53,555 bases of DNA from Gammaproteobacteria bacterium (GCA_018816095.1 JAHIWP010000023.1:1-53555); one strand, 5' to 3'. Positions 18,269 through 28,086 are shown, numbered from the stretch's first letter. Notes: generated by a model from the letters alone, not told the origin. Made by a program: numbers and translations.

Positions 18269-19681
18269 TCAGCGCACGCTGGGGCCGATAAAGCGGCTGG
18301 CGGCGTCGGTTTTGATGCTTGGGTCATCCACCGCCTGCAAGCGGAAGCTGATTTCATTGGCGCTCGAAGGCAGTTTCTCAGGTTCGATGGACAGTTCCAC
18401 AGGCAGCGACAGTACCTCGCCAGCCAGTGCTTTGACCTCACGCTTGCCTTCATACACCAGGCCGTCGAGGCCATCGGCTTCGATCCGATAGGTCACTTCG
18501 TGTTGGGCCTTGTTCATGATTTTCAGGGTGTAGACGTTCTCGATCCGGCCTTCTTCGTTTTCACGGTAGAGCACGCGGTCTTTGAGTACATCCAACTCTA
18601 CTAGTGAGCGATCGACGATGGCCCAGCTGAATACGCAGAACATGGCCAGCAGGGCGATGGCGTAGCCAATCAGGCGGGGGCGTATCAAGTGGGTCTTTTG
18701 CCCGGAGAGGTTGTGTTCGGTGGTGTAGCTGATCAGCCCCTTCGGGTAGTTCATCTTTTCCATGATGCTGTCGCAGGCGTCGATACAGGCCGCGCAACCG
18801 ATGCATTCAATCTGCAGGCCGTCGCGAATATCGATACCGGTCGGGCAGACGTGTACGCACATCTTGCAGTCGATGCAGTCACCCAGGCCTTCAGCCTTGT
18901 AATCAGCATCACGCTTACGCGGGCCACGCTGCTCGCCGCGGCGAGGGTCGTAGGACACGATCAGGGTGTCCTGGTCGAACATTACGCTCTGGAAGCGTGC
19001 ATAAGGGCACATGTAGATGCACACCTGCTCACGCAGATAGCCGGCGTTGCCGTAGGTGGCCAGGGTAAAGAAGCCCACCCAGAACAGTGCCCAGCCGCCA
19101 GCTTGCAGGGTGAATAGATCGGGGATCAGATCGCGGATCGGGGTGAAGTAACCGACGAAGGTAATCGCGGTGACCAGTGAAACGCCCACCCAGATGCTGT
19201 GTTTGGCCAGCTTGCGCAGAAATTTCTGCGAGGTCATCGGGGTTTTGTCGAGTTTCATGCGCTGATTGCGATCACCTTCGGTGATCTTTTCAGCCCACAT
19301 GAAGACCCAGGTGAATACGCTCTGCGGGCAGGTGTAGCCGCACCAGACGCGCCCGGCGAATACGGTGATAAAGAACAAACCGAAGGCGGCGATGATCAGC
19401 AGTGCTGAGAGCAGTACAAAGTCTTGTGGCCAGTAGGTGGCCCCGAAGATATGAAATTTGCGTTCCGGCAGGTCCCACCAAACAGCCTGACGGCCATTCC
19501 AGGTCAACCATACAGTGCCGAAATACAACAGGAAGAGGGCTGCGCCACCGAGCATGCGCAAGTTGCGGAAGATGCCGGTGAAGGAGCGGGTGTAGATTTT
19601 TTCGCGGTTGGCGTACAGGTCAACAACTTCGACCTTGGCCTGGGCAGGAGTGACGTCTTTAACGGGGATCTGTGTGCTCAT
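18269..19681 (-). CDS. ccoG: cbb3 oxidase maturation protein CcoG (RdxA/FixG)
   Basis: A 470-residue membrane iron-sulphur protein. Several membrane helices are followed by two ferredoxin-type [4Fe-4S] sets (CIDCKMCVHVCP and CIGCAACIDACD) and a C-terminal Ig-like domain. Membrane motifs GYTCPQSVFTW and CIYMCPYARFQ are typical. CcoG has been shown to reduce Cu(II) to Cu(I) during cbb3 assembly. It follows ccoP after about 135 bases that contain a strong hairpin, so it may be expressed at a lower level than the oxidase. Confidence 0.96.
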   Translation of the reverse strand: MSTQIPVKDVTPAQAKVEVVDLYANREKIYTRSFTGIFRNLRMLGGAALFLLYFGTVWLTWNGRQAVWWDLPERKFHIFGATYWPQDFVLLSALLIIAAFGLFFITVFAGRVWCGYTCPQSVFTWVFMWAEKITEGDRNQRMKLDKTPMTSQKFLRKLAKHSIWVGVSLVTAITFVGYFTPIRDLIPDLFTLQAGGWALFWVGFFTLATYGNAGYLREQVCIYMCPYARFQSVMFDQDTLIVSYDPRRGEQRGPRKRDADYKAEGLGDCIDCKMCVHVCPTGIDIRDGLQIECIGCAACIDACDSIMEKMNYPKGLISYTTEHNLSGQKTHLIRPRLIGYAIALLAMFCVFSWAIVDRSLVELDVLKDRVLYRENEEGRIENVYTLKIMNKAQHEVTYRIEADGLDGLVYEGKREVKALAGEVLSLPVELSIEPEKLPSSANEISFRLQAVDDPSIKTDAASRFIGPSVR

Positions 19682-19773
19682 CAGTGCGTACCACGGCGGT
19701 TGGATGGCTGCCCTGGTCGATACGTGCCGGCCGGGGTCATACGTGCTCTTGCGCTATGGTACGCCTGACGATC

Positions 19774-19810
19774 ACTCGGCAGGTGCGACCTGCGGTCGCG
19801 CCTGCCGAGT
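19774..19810 (-). repeat. Strong GC-rich hairpin between ccoP1 and ccoG
   Basis: A 16-base inverted repeat with one wobble pair (ACTCGGCAGGTGCGAC / GTCGCGCCTGCCGAGT) and a five-base loop, seven bases after the ccoP1 stop. No T run follows on the coding strand, so it is a weak candidate for intrinsic termination. It more likely limits read-through or protects the 3' end of the oxidase mRNA. Confidence 0.75.
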
Positions 19811-19817
19811 CCAAGAA

Positions 19818-20807
19818 TTACTTCTCGGTTTTGCCTTGCGACAGGCTGTACACATAAGCGGCCAGCAAATGCACTTTATCGTTGCCCAGGAAGTCAGCCT
19901 GGGCTGGCATCTTGCCGTTACGGCCATAACGCAGAGTTTGTTGAACCTGAGCGAAGCTGGAACCGTAGAGCCAGACTTTGTCAGTCAGATTCGGTGCGCC
20001 CATGGCCTGTTGGCCCTTACCTTCAGCGCCATGACAGACTGCACAATTGCTCGCAAAGATGTTTTGACCTGCGGCAAGGTCAACTTCGATGCCCTGCGGA
20101 TTCTTCAAGCCAGACAGCGTACGGATGTAGCCGGCAACGTTGCGGATGCCTTCTTCACCGATGATGTCTTTCCACGCTGGCATAGCTGCCTGACGGCCGC
20201 CCATGATGGTGGTCTTGAGGGTTTCCGGTTCGCCGCCATACAGCCAGTCGTTGTCGGTCAGGTTAGGGAAGCCGTAAGCACCCTTGGCATCAGAGCCGTG
20301 GCAGACCGAGCAGTTGGAAGCAAACAGGCGGCCGCCCATTTTCAGCGCTTGCTCGTCCTGGGCCACTTGCTCAATTGGCATGGCTGCGTATTTGGCGAAG
20401 ATCGGCCCGTACTGGGCATCGGCCTTGGCCATCTCTTTTTCCCACTGGTGCACACCGGTCCAGCCGGCATTGCGCTCAGCACCGCCAGCGATTTCCACGT
20501 TGGTGGCAAATGGGGTTTCTGCTTTGCTGTCGAGGTAGTCGTAGCCCGGCAGCAGACCTTTCCAGTTACCCAGGCCTGGGTACAGGACTAGGTAGCCGAG
20601 GGCGAAGACGATGGTGCCGACAAACAGCATGAACCACCACTTAGGCAGTGGGTTGTCATACTCTTCGATACCGTCAAAGGTATGGCCCATGGTTTCTTCG
20701 GTAGTGTCCTGGCGCTGGCCCTTGCGGGTGCCGAACACTAGCCAAGTCAGGGCGAAGATGGTGCCCAGCGACAGAATGGTTACGTACCAACTCCAGAACG
20801 TGGTCAT
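19818..20807 (-). CDS. ccoP: cbb3 oxidase dihaem cytochrome c subunit CcoP, copy 1
   Basis: A 329-residue subunit with two N-terminal membrane helices ([19 protein letters not shown] and [18 protein letters not shown]) and two periplasmic cytochrome c domains with haem motifs CSVCH and CAVCH. It passes electrons from soluble cytochromes towards CcoO and CcoN. Compared with copy 2 it has about 20 extra residues after [10 protein letters not shown] (roughly residues 85-107). It overlaps ccoQ by 4 bases (ATGA). Confidence 0.97.
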   Translation of the reverse strand: MTTFWSWYVTILSLGTIFALTWLVFGTRKGQRQDTTEETMGHTFDGIEEYDNPLPKWWFMLFVGTIVFALGYLVLYPGLGNWKGLLPGYDYLDSKAETPFATNVEIAGGAERNAGWTGVHQWEKEMAKADAQYGPIFAKYAAMPIEQVAQDEQALKMGGRLFASNCSVCHGSDAKGAYGFPNLTDNDWLYGGEPETLKTTIMGGRQAAMPAWKDIIGEEGIRNVAGYIRTLSGLKNPQGIEVDLAAGQNIFASNCAVCHGAEGKGQQAMGAPNLTDKVWLYGSSFAQVQQTLRYGRNGKMPAQADFLGNDKVHLLAAYVYSLSQGKTEK

Positions 20808-20989
20808 TGGTTATTGCTCCTGGAAGATTGCTCGTCACGCTCATTGGGTTTGGGATCGTCGGCGAAGGGCAGGTTGGCGGCCTCGTCGAAGCTGGATTTA
20901 CGCTTGCTGCTGTAAGCCCAGAGCACCACGCTAATGAAAGCGATGAATACCACTGCTGTGCCTATGCCGCGAATAGTCCCGATATCCAT
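20804..20989 (-). CDS. ccoQ: cbb3 oxidase subunit CcoQ, copy 1
   Basis: A 61-residue single-helix membrane protein ([20 protein letters not shown]...) with the family C-terminal motif [12 protein letters not shown]. It stabilises the complex of CcoP with CcoN and CcoO. It lies 6 bases after ccoO and overlaps ccoP by 4 bases. Confidence 0.94.
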   Translation of the reverse strand: MDIGTIRGIGTAVVFIAFISVVLWAYSSKRKSSFDEAANLPFADDPKPNERDEQSSRSNNQ

Positions 20990-20995
20990 TGAGCG

Positions 20996-21604
20996 TTACC
21001 GTTTGTTCTTGATGGAAGTGCCGAGAACCTGCAGGTACGCAACCAGTGCGTCCATTTCGGTTTTGCCTTTTACTGCATCCTTAGCACCTGCGATGTCTTC
21101 ATCGGTGTAAGGGATGCCAAAGCCACGCATGACTTCCATCTTCTTGGCGGTGTCCTTGCCGTCAAGCTTGTGCTCAACCAGGAAGGGGTAAGCCGGCATT
21201 TTCGATTCAGGCACGACGTTGCGCGGGTTATACAGGTGCGCACGCTGCCACTCATCCGAGTAACGACCGCCAACACGGGCCAAGTCCGGACCGGTACGCT
21301 TGGAGCCCCACAGGAACGGGTGGTCCCAAACGCTTTCACCGGCGACCGAATAGTGGCCATAACGCTCGGTTTCCGCACGGAACGGACGGATCATCTGCGA
21401 GTGGCAGCCGACACAACCGTTGGCGATGTAAACATCGCGGCCTTCCAGTTGCAGCGCGGTGTAAGGCTTGAGGCCTTCCACCGGCTCATTGGTGACGTCC
21501 TGGAAAAACAGCGGAACGATTTGAGTCAGGCCGCCGATGCTGACGGCTAGAACCATCAGCAGCGCCATCAGGCCAATATTTTTCTCAATAATTTCGTGTT
21601 TCAT
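20996..21604 (-). CDS. ccoO: cbb3 oxidase monohaem cytochrome c subunit CcoO, copy 1
   Basis: A 202-residue membrane-anchored cytochrome c. One N-terminal helix ([20 protein letters not shown]) is followed by the haem motif CVGCH and the [19 protein letters not shown]-like segment with Q in place of H. Its start overlaps the ccoN stop by one base. The sequence is almost the same as copy 2. Confidence 0.97.
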   Translation of the reverse strand: MKHEIIEKNIGLMALLMVLAVSIGGLTQIVPLFFQDVTNEPVEGLKPYTALQLEGRDVYIANGCVGCHSQMIRPFRAETERYGHYSVAGESVWDHPFLWGSKRTGPDLARVGGRYSDEWQRAHLYNPRNVVPESKMPAYPFLVEHKLDGKDTAKKMEVMRGFGIPYTDEDIAGAKDAVKGKTEMDALVAYLQVLGTSIKNKR

Positions 21605-23046
21605 CAGTGCGCTACTCCGGCTGGAATCTGTGCAGCTGCTTCGTATTCAGAAGCTTTCGCGGCACGCACGGTACGGTAGGTGTTGTAAGCCATCAGCAGC
21701 ATGCCGGTGACGAAGAACGCGCCGCCGATCATACGCACCACATAACCTGGGTGGCTGGCTTCCAGCGCTTCAACGAAGGAGTAGGTGAGGGTGCCGTCTT
21801 CGTTGACTGCACGCCACATCAAACCCTGGGTAATGCCGTTGACCCACATGGAGGCGATGTACAGCACGGTACCGATGGTGGCCAACCAGAAGTGTGCGTT
21901 GATCAGGCCGACGCTGTGCATCTGTGGGCGACCAAACACTTTAGGCAGCATGTGGTACAGCGCGCCGATGGAGATCATCGCTACCCAGCCGAGAGCGCCG
22001 GCGTGTACGTGGCCGATGGTCCAGTCGGTGTAGTGGGAGAGAGCGTTGACGGTCTTGATCGCCATCATCGGACCTTCGAAGGTCGACATGCCGTAGAACG
22101 CCAGCGATACCACCAGGAAGCGTAGGATTGGGTCGGTACGCAGCTTATGCCAGGCGCCAGACAGGCTCATCATGCCGTTGATCATGCCGCCCCAGCTCGG
22201 TGCCAGCAGAATGATCGACATCGCCATACCGAGGGACTGCGCCCAATCCGGAAGTGCGGTGTAGTGCAGGTGGTGCGGGCCAGCCCAGATATACAGGGTG
22301 ATCAGCGCCCAGAAGTGCACGATGGACAAGCGGTAGGAGTAGATCGGACGCTCAGCCTGCTTGGGTACGAAGTAGTACATCATCCCCAGGAAGCCGGTGG
22401 TCAGGAAGAAGCCTACGGCGTTGTGCCCGTACCACCACTGAATCATCGCATCAGTCGCACCGGCATAAGCCGAGTAGGACTTGAACAGGCTGACCGGAAC
22501 GGCCGCGCTGTTGACGATGTGCAGCATTGCGGTCACCAGAATGAAGGCACCGTAGAACCAGTTGCCGACATAGATGTGCTTGGTTTTACGCTTGGCCACA
22601 GTGCCGAAGAACACCACTGCGTAAGTCACCCAGACGATACCCAGGAGGATATCGATCGGCCACTCAAGCTCAGCGTACTCTTTGGTGCCGGTGTAACCCA
22701 TCGGCAGGGTGATGACCGCTGCGACGATTACGGCTTGCCAGCCCCAGAAGGTGAAAGCAGCCAGACCATCGGAAATCAGGCGCGTTTGGCACGTGCGCTG
22801 CACCACGTAGTAAGACGTGGCAAACAGTGCGCAACCGCCGAAGGCGAAGATTACCGCGTTGGTGTGAAGCGGACGTAGACGGCCAAAGGTCGTCCATTCC
22901 ATGCCTAGGTTGAGTTCAGGCCACACGAGTTGTGCGGCGATGAAAACACCTAGAGCCATGCCAATGACTCCCCAAATCACCGTCATTACGGCGAATTGGC
23001 GAACCACCTTGTAGTTATAAGCAGTCTGACTGATTGCTGTGCTCAT
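21604..23046 (-). CDS. ccoN: cbb3 cytochrome c oxidase catalytic subunit CcoN, copy 1
   Basis: A 480-residue haem-copper oxidase subunit with about twelve membrane helices. Histidine ligands for the haems and CuB are visible in [27 protein letters not shown] and [10 protein letters not shown]. It reduces oxygen to water with very high affinity and pumps protons. I choose the ATG at 23046 ([15 protein letters not shown]); a longer open frame upstream has no family similarity and would overlap the predicted promoter. GGAACC lies nine bases upstream. In pseudomonads the first cbb3 oxidase is expressed mostly constitutively. Confidence 0.97.
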   Translation of the reverse strand: MSTAISQTAYNYKVVRQFAVMTVIWGVIGMALGVFIAAQLVWPELNLGMEWTTFGRLRPLHTNAVIFAFGGCALFATSYYVVQRTCQTRLISDGLAAFTFWGWQAVIVAAVITLPMGYTGTKEYAELEWPIDILLGIVWVTYAVVFFGTVAKRKTKHIYVGNWFYGAFILVTAMLHIVNSAAVPVSLFKSYSAYAGATDAMIQWWYGHNAVGFFLTTGFLGMMYYFVPKQAERPIYSYRLSIVHFWALITLYIWAGPHHLHYTALPDWAQSLGMAMSIILLAPSWGGMINGMMSLSGAWHKLRTDPILRFLVVSLAFYGMSTFEGPMMAIKTVNALSHYTDWTIGHVHAGALGWVAMISIGALYHMLPKVFGRPQMHSVGLINAHFWLATIGTVLYIASMWVNGITQGLMWRAVNEDGTLTYSFVEALEASHPGYVVRMIGGAFFVTGMLLMAYNTYRTVRAAKASEYEAAAQIPAGVAH

Positions 23047-23094
23047 TATGGGTTCCACGGTTAATGGATTTTTTAGGGGCAAAAATCGGCGGCA

Positions 23095-23123
23095 AGTATG
23101 TAGAAAGCAGATTCTCATTGCAA
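23095..23123 (-). promoter_or_regulatory. Candidate sigma70 promoter of the first ccoNOQP operon
   Basis: Read on the minus strand, TTGCAA (23123-23118) and CATACT (23100-23095) are separated by 17 bases; each matches the consensus in four of six bases. Transcription would start near 23088, about 42 bases before the ccoN1 start. No Anr box was seen in this intergenic region. Confidence 0.4.
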
Positions 23124-23171
23124 CGACACAAGCCGGCGCGATAGGGCTTTCAGGGCTCTTAACAAGCATGT

Positions 23172-23193
23172 AATGCCTTTGTCACAAGGCATT
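23172..23193. repeat. Inverted repeat upstream of ccoN1
   Basis: AATGCCTT and AAGGCATT are perfect complements separated by six bases (TGTCAC). The centre lies about 135 bases before the ccoN1 start and about 95 before the predicted transcription start. There is no T run. A binding site for an activator or repressor is one possibility, but it could also be chance. Confidence 0.4.
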
Positions 23194-23379
23194 GCTGCAA
23201 GCAACAAACACCTTAAAACGGCATAGCGCGAAGATAGGAATCGCCTTGGAGTTATGGCAGGTGGCGACTGTCGACAAGATTAGCTCAAGTCAAAGCCTGT
23301 GCGTGCAGTTGGTCGGAAGGGTGCGACCTTGGGTCGCATGACTTGGCGGGGTTTGAGGCGTGAGGAGAGGCTGTTTAGG

Positions 23380-23408
23380 CTGCCTGGCGATACGGGATCG
23401 CCAGGCAG
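23380..23408 (-). repeat. GC-rich hairpin after ccoP2
   Basis: A perfect 12-base inverted repeat (CTGCCTGGCGAT / ATCGCCAGGCAG) with a five-base loop, 18 bases after the ccoP2 stop. Like the hairpin after ccoP1 it has no following T run on the coding strand. It probably marks the 3' end of the second operon. Confidence 0.7.
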
Positions 23409-23425
23409 TATTGCTGAGGGGGTGA

Positions 23426-24364
23426 TTATTGCGTTGCGCCGTTGCGATCTTGCTGGCTCAGGCTGAGCACATAAGCGGCGAGCAGATGCACTTTGTCGTT
23501 GCCTAGGTATTGATCCTGCGCCGGCATCTGGCCGTTACGGCCATGGCGGATGGTTTGTTGCAGTTGCACCAGGCTGCTGCCGTAGATCCAGCCCGCTGGG
23601 CTGGTCAGGTCTGGCGCACCCAGTACGGCCATGCCCTTACCTTCGGCGCCGTGGCAGGCCAGGCAGTTGGCTGCATAAATCGCCGCCCCTTTATCCAGGT
23701 CATACGGCTTGTCGGCTGGCAGTGGCAAGCCGGCCAGATCCTTACGCACGTAAGCTGCCACTTGTTGCACGCCGTCTTCGCCAATCACCGCTGCCCACGC
23801 CGGCATGGCGCCCATACGGCCATTGAGGATGGTGGTTTTGATGGTTTCCGGCTCGCCGCCCCAGCGCCAGTGGCTGTCAGTCAGGTTAGGGAAGCCCACT
23901 GCACCTTTGGCGTCGGAGCCGTGGCAGACCGAGCAATAGGTGGCAAACATGCGGCCGCCCATTTTCAACGCTTGCTCGTCTTTGGCCACTTCTTCCAGGG
24001 GCATGGCAGCATATTTGGCGAAGATTGGCCCATACAGCTCGTCAGCCTTGTCGACTTCATGCTGCCACTGCTTGACCTGAGTCCAGCCGCCTTCATAGCC
24101 CGGCAGCACACCTTTCCAGTTGCCCAGGCCGGGGTACAGCACCAGGTAACCAATGGAGAAGACGATGGTGCCGACAAACAGCATGAACCACCACTTGGGC
24201 AGCGGGTTGTCATATTCCTCGATGCCATCGAAGGCATGACCCATGGTCTGATCAGTTGGGTTCTTGTGAACTTCGCTTTTGCGGGTGGCGAAAATCAGCC
24301 AGGACAGGGCGAGCAGAGTGCCGACAGTCAGCAGGGTGATGTACCAGCTCCAGAACGTGCTCAT
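23426..24364 (-). CDS. ccoP: cbb3 oxidase dihaem cytochrome c subunit CcoP, copy 2
   Basis: A 312-residue paralogue of copy 1 with the same layout: two membrane helices and two cytochrome c domains with haem motifs CSVCH and CLACH. It lacks the spacer found in copy 1 between the second helix and the first cytochrome domain (here [14 protein letters not shown]), so the tether of the haem domains to the membrane is shorter. It overlaps ccoQ2 by 4 bases. A GC-rich hairpin follows. Confidence 0.97.
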   Translation of the reverse strand: MSTFWSWYITLLTVGTLLALSWLIFATRKSEVHKNPTDQTMGHAFDGIEEYDNPLPKWWFMLFVGTIVFSIGYLVLYPGLGNWKGVLPGYEGGWTQVKQWQHEVDKADELYGPIFAKYAAMPLEEVAKDEQALKMGGRMFATYCSVCHGSDAKGAVGFPNLTDSHWRWGGEPETIKTTILNGRMGAMPAWAAVIGEDGVQQVAAYVRKDLAGLPLPADKPYDLDKGAAIYAANCLACHGAEGKGMAVLGAPDLTSPAGWIYGSSLVQLQQTIRHGRNGQMPAQDQYLGNDKVHLLAAYVLSLSQQDRNGATQ

Positions 24365-24546
24365 GGGGTCTTGCTCCTTGGTGCAGCCAGCTTGGGTTCA
24401 TCGGCAAAGGGCAGTTGTGCGGCCTGGTCAAAGGCCAGGCGGCGCTTGCCGCTGTAAGCCCACAGGGTGACGCAAACAAAGGACAGCAGAACCAGTGCCG
24501 TACCTATGCCGCGCAGCGTTCCTATATCAATAAGTTCGAATGACAT
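24361..24546 (-). CDS. ccoQ: cbb3 oxidase subunit CcoQ, copy 2
   Basis: A 61-residue single-span membrane protein ([20 protein letters not shown]...) with the conserved [12 protein letters not shown] motif. Compared with copy 1 it has four extra residues at the N-terminus (MSFELIDIG against MDIG) and a different tail. The start at 24546 lies 4 bases after the ccoO2 stop. Confidence 0.93.
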   Translation of the reverse strand: MSFELIDIGTLRGIGTALVLLSFVCVTLWAYSGKRRLAFDQAAQLPFADEPKLAAPRSKTP

Positions 24547-24550
24547 GGCG

Positions 24551-25159
24551 CTACCTCTTGTTCTTCACGGCAATGCCGAGCACTTGCAGGTAGGCGACCA
24601 TGGCGTCCATCTCGCTCTTGCCCTTAACCGCGCTAGCGGCACCGGCAATGTCCTCATCGCTGTAAGGCACGCCCAGCATGCGCAGGGCTTTCATCTTGGC
24701 CGGAGTGTGTTGGCCATCCAGGGTGCTTTCTACCAGCCATGGGTAGGCTGGCATCTTCGACTCCGGCACCACGTTGCGCGGGTTATACAGGTGCGCACGG
24801 TGCCATTCATCCGAGTAGCGACCGCCCACGCGCGCCAGGTCCGGCCCGGTACGCTTGGAGCCCCAGAGGAAGGGGTGGTCGTAAACGCTTTCGCCTGCCA
24901 CCGAGTAGTGGCCGTAGCGCTCGGTTTCGGCGCGGAACGGGCGAATCATCTGCGAATGGCAGCCCACGCAGCCTTCGCGGATATAAATGTCACGACCTTC
25001 CAGTTGCAGCGCGGTATAGGGCTTGAGGCCCGCTACCGGCTCATTGGTGACGTCCTGGAAGAACAGCGGGACGATCTGCGTCAGGCCGCCGATGCTCACG
25101 GCCAGGACCATCATCAGCGCCATCAGGCCGATGTTCTTCTCGAGTATTTCGTGTCTCAT
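24551..25159 (-). CDS. ccoO: cbb3 oxidase monohaem cytochrome c subunit CcoO, copy 2
   Basis: A 202-residue membrane-anchored cytochrome c, nearly identical to copy 1 along its whole length, with haem motif [20 protein letters not shown]. Differences cluster in the segment after the haem domain ([20 protein letters not shown]). Its start overlaps the ccoN2 stop by one base. Confidence 0.97.
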   Translation of the reverse strand: MRHEILEKNIGLMALMMVLAVSIGGLTQIVPLFFQDVTNEPVAGLKPYTALQLEGRDIYIREGCVGCHSQMIRPFRAETERYGHYSVAGESVYDHPFLWGSKRTGPDLARVGGRYSDEWHRAHLYNPRNVVPESKMPAYPWLVESTLDGQHTPAKMKALRMLGVPYSDEDIAGAASAVKGKSEMDAMVAYLQVLGIAVKNKR

Positions 25160-26598
25160 CAGTGAGCTCCCTCAAGCGAAAACTGCGCGGCGGCTTCCAT
25201 TTCAGCGGCCTTGGTATGACGCACGGTTTGCCAGACGTTCCAGGCCATCACCAACATGCCGGCAAAGAAGATCGCGCCGCCGATTACCCGCACCACAAAG
25301 CCGGGGTGGCTGGCTTCCAGTGCTTCGACGAAGGAGTAGGTGAGGGTGCCGTCTTCGTTGACTGCACGCCACATCAGGCCCTGGGCGATGCCGTTAACCC
25401 ACATCGAGGCGATGTAGAGCACGGTGCCGATGGTGGCGAACCAGAAGTGCACGTTGATCAGGCCGATGCTGTGCATCTCGTCGCGGCCGAAGACCTTGGG
25501 CAGCATGTGATACAGCGAGCCGATGGACACCATGGCGACCCAGCCGAGGGCGCCGGCATGTACGTGGCCGATGGTCCAGTCGGTGTAGTGGGACAGCGCG
25601 TTGACGGTCTTGATGGCCATCATCGGGCCTTCGAAGGTCGACATGCCGTAGAACGCCAGCGACACCACGAGGAAGCGCAGGATCGGGTCGGTGCGCAACT
25701 TATGCCAGGCGCCAGAGAGGGTCATCATGCCGTTGATCATGCCGCCCCAGCTTGGTGCCAGGAGGATCAGCGACATCACCATGCCCAGGCTCTGCGCCCA
25801 ATCTGGCAGCGCGGTGTAGTGCAGGTGGTGCGGGCCGGCCCAGATGTACACGGCAATCAGCGCCCAGAAGTGCACAATCGACAGGCGATAGGAGTACACC
25901 GGACGGGCCGCTTGCTTAGGCACGAAGTAATACATCATGCCGAGAAAGCCCGCGGTGAGGAAAAAGCCCACAGCGTTGTGGCCGTACCACCACTGAATCA
26001 TCGCGTCGGTCGCACCTGCATAGGCCGAGTAGGACTTGGTCAGAGTGACGGGGACTTCCAGGTTGTTGACCAGATGCAGCAACGCCACGGTGAGGATAAA
26101 ACCACCGAAGAACCAGTTGCCCACATAGATGTGGCTGACGTTACGCTTCATCACCGTGCCGAAGAACACTATGGCGTAGCTGACCCAGACAATGGTGATC
26201 AGAATGTCGATCGGCCATTCCAGCTCGGCGTATTCCTTGGAGCTGGTCCAGCCCATCGGCAGGCTGATGGCTGCCAGTACAATCACCAGCTGCCAACCCC
26301 AGAAGGTAAAGGCGGCGAGCTTGGGCGCGAATAGCGTGGCCTGTGAAGTGCGCTGCACGGCGTAGTAACTGGTGGCGAACAGTGCGCACCCGCCGAAGGC
26401 GAAGATGACCGCGTTGGTATGCAGCGGGCGTAGGCGCCCGAAGCTGGTCCACGGCAGGTTGAAGTTGAGTTCGGGCCAAGCCAGTTGCGCGGCGATAAAC
26501 ACGCCGAGCCCCATCCCGACAATGCCCCACACCACTGTCATGATGGCGAATTGGCGCACCACCTTGTAGTTGTAGGCGCTGCTGCTGGTTGTGTTCAT
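25159..26598 (-). CDS. ccoN: cbb3 cytochrome c oxidase catalytic subunit CcoN, copy 2
   Basis: A 479-residue haem-copper oxidase subunit with the same helices and histidine ligands as copy 1. The C-terminal two thirds are nearly the same in both, whereas the first 200 residues differ more. The start [14 protein letters not shown] at 26598 is chosen over a longer frame for the same reasons as in copy 1. An Anr box lies about 136 bases upstream. In Pseudomonas aeruginosa the second cbb3 operon is the one induced by low oxygen through Anr, which fits the box seen here. Confidence 0.97.
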   Translation of the reverse strand: MNTTSSSAYNYKVVRQFAIMTVVWGIVGMGLGVFIAAQLAWPELNFNLPWTSFGRLRPLHTNAVIFAFGGCALFATSYYAVQRTSQATLFAPKLAAFTFWGWQLVIVLAAISLPMGWTSSKEYAELEWPIDILITIVWVSYAIVFFGTVMKRNVSHIYVGNWFFGGFILTVALLHLVNNLEVPVTLTKSYSAYAGATDAMIQWWYGHNAVGFFLTAGFLGMMYYFVPKQAARPVYSYRLSIVHFWALIAVYIWAGPHHLHYTALPDWAQSLGMVMSLILLAPSWGGMINGMMTLSGAWHKLRTDPILRFLVVSLAFYGMSTFEGPMMAIKTVNALSHYTDWTIGHVHAGALGWVAMVSIGSLYHMLPKVFGRDEMHSIGLINVHFWFATIGTVLYIASMWVNGIAQGLMWRAVNEDGTLTYSFVEALEASHPGFVVRVIGGAIFFAGMLVMAWNVWQTVRHTKAAEMEAAAQFSLEGAH

Positions 26599-26702
26599 GT
26601 CTGGGCTTCCATCCACGGTTATAGGCAGATCATCGAAAATCAGCGGCTGCGCGCCTGTACGATCAGCGCCGCAGTCCAACGGATTCTTTAAGCGAGGCAA
26701 GC

Positions 26703-27398
26703 ATGAGCAAAGCAAGGGAAGCGGGTATTGACGGGGATCAATACGTGCAGGAACAGAGCCCGGAGGGCTGGCTGTGGGATCGCCCGCGAGGCGAGCCGCG
26801 AACGACCTTGATCCTGGCCCATGGTGCCGGCGCGCCGATGGACAGCGAATTTATGCAACACATGGCGCAAAACCTTGTTGCCTGTGGGGTTGCGCTGCTG
26901 CGTTTCGAGTTTGCCTACATGGCCGCACGGCGGCAGGACGGCAAGAAACGTCCGCCCAATCCTCAGGCGCAATTGCTTGAGCAGTGGCGTGAGGTCTACC
27001 ACCAGGTGCGCCAACAGGTCGCAGGGCCGCTGGCGATTGGCGGCAAGTCAATGGGCGGGCGCATGGCCAGCCTGCTGGCCGATGAGTTGAGCGTCGACGC
27101 GTTGGTGTGTCTGGGTTATCCCTTCTACGCCGTTGGCAAACCGGAGAAGCCGCGTGTCGCGCACCTGGCCGAGTTGAAAACCCCGACGCTGATCATCCAG
27201 GGCGAACGCGATGCGCTGGGTAATCGTCAGACGGTTGAGGGCTATGCGCTGTCTGGGGCGATCAAACTGCATTGGCTAACGGCCGGCGATCACGATCTCA
27301 AACCGCTGAAAAGCTCAGGTTTCACTCATTCCCAGCACCTGCTCAGCGCGGCTGAAGCGATTGCGGCGTTCATTGGGCGCGAGCAGGACGCTGCATAA
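26703..27398 (+). CDS. Alpha/beta hydrolase fold protein (KANL3/Tex30-like)
   Basis: A 231-residue soluble protein. It has the start of the fold ([18 protein letters not shown]), a nucleophile elbow [11 protein letters not shown] with serine in the GxSxG-like position, an acid-bearing strand [11 protein letters not shown], and a C-terminal histidine in [12 protein letters not shown]. This matches the KANL3/Tex30 group, whose substrate is unknown. It diverges from ccoN2 with about 100 bases between starts. Its first 13 codons contain the Anr box that I assign to ccoN2. Confidence 0.88.
   Translation: MSKAREAGIDGDQYVQEQSPEGWLWDRPRGEPRTTLILAHGAGAPMDSEFMQHMAQNLVACGVALLRFEFAYMAARRQDGKKRPPNPQAQLLEQWREVYHQVRQQVAGPLAIGGKSMGGRMASLLADELSVDALVCLGYPFYAVGKPEKPRVAHLAELKTPTLIIQGERDALGNRQTVEGYALSGAIKLHWLTAGDHDLKPLKSSGFTHSQHLLSAAEAIAAFIGREQDAA
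26728..26741 (-). promoter_or_regulatory. Anr/FNR box for the second ccoNOQP operon, inside a coding region
   Basis: TTGACGGGGATCAA (plus strand) matches TTGAT-N4-ATCAA in nine of ten fixed bases. Read on the minus strand it is TTGATCCCCGTCAA. If it sits at -41.5, the second cco operon would start near 26693, with CATGCT as a -10 element in the right place and a leader of about 95 bases. It lies within codons 9-13 of the divergent hydrolase gene. Confidence 0.8.
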
Positions 27399-27435
27399 GT
27401 GCGGCTGATGTTATTCCTACTAAAACGCTAGGACT

Positions 27436-27463
27436 TTGCCGGCGCTGGCGAGTGGCGTACACT
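27436..27463 (+). promoter_or_regulatory. Candidate sigma70 promoter of nfuA
   Basis: TTGCCG at 27436-27441 and TACACT at 27458-27463 with a 16-base spacer. Transcription would begin near 27470, about 19 bases before the start codon, just ahead of the GCGAGGAG ribosome site. Confidence 0.6.
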
Positions 27464-27488
27464 GCGCCCATGTTTGCGAGGAGTTGCC

Positions 27489-28073
27489 ATGAGCACCATT
27501 ACCATTACCGACGCTGCCCACGATTATCTGGCTGATCTGCTGAGCAAGCAGAACACCCCGGGCATCGGCATTCGTGTGTTTATCACCCAGCCAGGCACCC
27601 AGTACGCCGAAACCTGCATTGCCTATTGCAAGCCAGGCGAGCAGAAAGCTGAAGACACTGCCCTAGGCCTGGCCACCTTTACTGCGTGGATCGATGCGGT
27701 CAGCGAGCCGTTTCTTGACGATGCAGTGGTCGATTACGCCACCGACCGTATGGGCGGCCAGCTGACCATCAAGGCGCCGAACGCCAAGGTGCCGATGGTC
27801 AATGAAGACAGCCCGATCAACGAGCGCATCAGCTACTACCTGCAGACCGAGATCAACCCGGGTCTGGCCAGCCATGGCGGCGAAGTCAGCCTGATCGACG
27901 TGGTTGACGACGGTATTGCCGTGCTGAAGTTCGGTGGCGGCTGCCAGGGCTGCGGTCAGGTCGACTTGACCCTTAAAGAGGGCATCGAGAAGACCCTGCT
28001 GGAGCGTATCCCCGAGCTAAAAGGCGTGCGTGATGTGACCGATCACAGCATCAAGGAAAACGCCTACTACTAA
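27489..28073 (+). CDS. nfuA: Fe-S biogenesis protein NfuA
   Basis: A 194-residue carrier that delivers [4Fe-4S] clusters to target proteins, important under oxidative stress or iron limitation. The N-terminal half is a degenerate A-type carrier domain; the C-terminal Nfu domain has the cluster-binding pair C152 and C155 in [16 protein letters not shown] choose the ATG at 27489, with GAGG nine bases upstream, over one five codons earlier, because [10 protein letters not shown] matches the family start. Neighbouring enzymes with iron-sulphur clusters (RlmN-like, CysI, CcoG, HemN) make it a fitting neighbour. Confidence 0.97.
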   Translation: MSTITITDAAHDYLADLLSKQNTPGIGIRVFITQPGTQYAETCIAYCKPGEQKAEDTALGLATFTAWIDAVSEPFLDDAVVDYATDRMGGQLTIKAPNAKVPMVNEDSPINERISYYLQTEINPGLASHGGEVSLIDVVDDGIAVLKFGGGCQGCGQVDLTLKEGIEKTLLERIPELKGVRDVTDHSIKENAYY

Positions 28074-28086
28074 GTAGACCGCGATA

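Larger units (their letters stand above)
23047..23425. other. Intergenic region between the two cbb3 operons
   Basis: About 380 bases that separate ccoP2 from ccoN1. It holds the candidate promoter, the 8-base inverted repeat, a small hairpin TGCGACC/GGTCGCA near 23322-23338, and a 12-base GC-rich inverted repeat at 23380-23408 directly after ccoP2. No gene was seen. Confidence 0.6.

Noticed and set aside
23047-23169. N-terminal extension of CcoN copy 1
   Set aside because: The added 41 residues have no family match, and the downstream ATG gives the normal CcoN start. The same applies to the 39-residue extension of CcoN copy 2.
23278-23296. TTGAC-like bases upstream of ccoN1 as an Anr box
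   Set aside because: The second half-site does not match the consensus, and it lies nearly 190 bases before the predicted transcription start.
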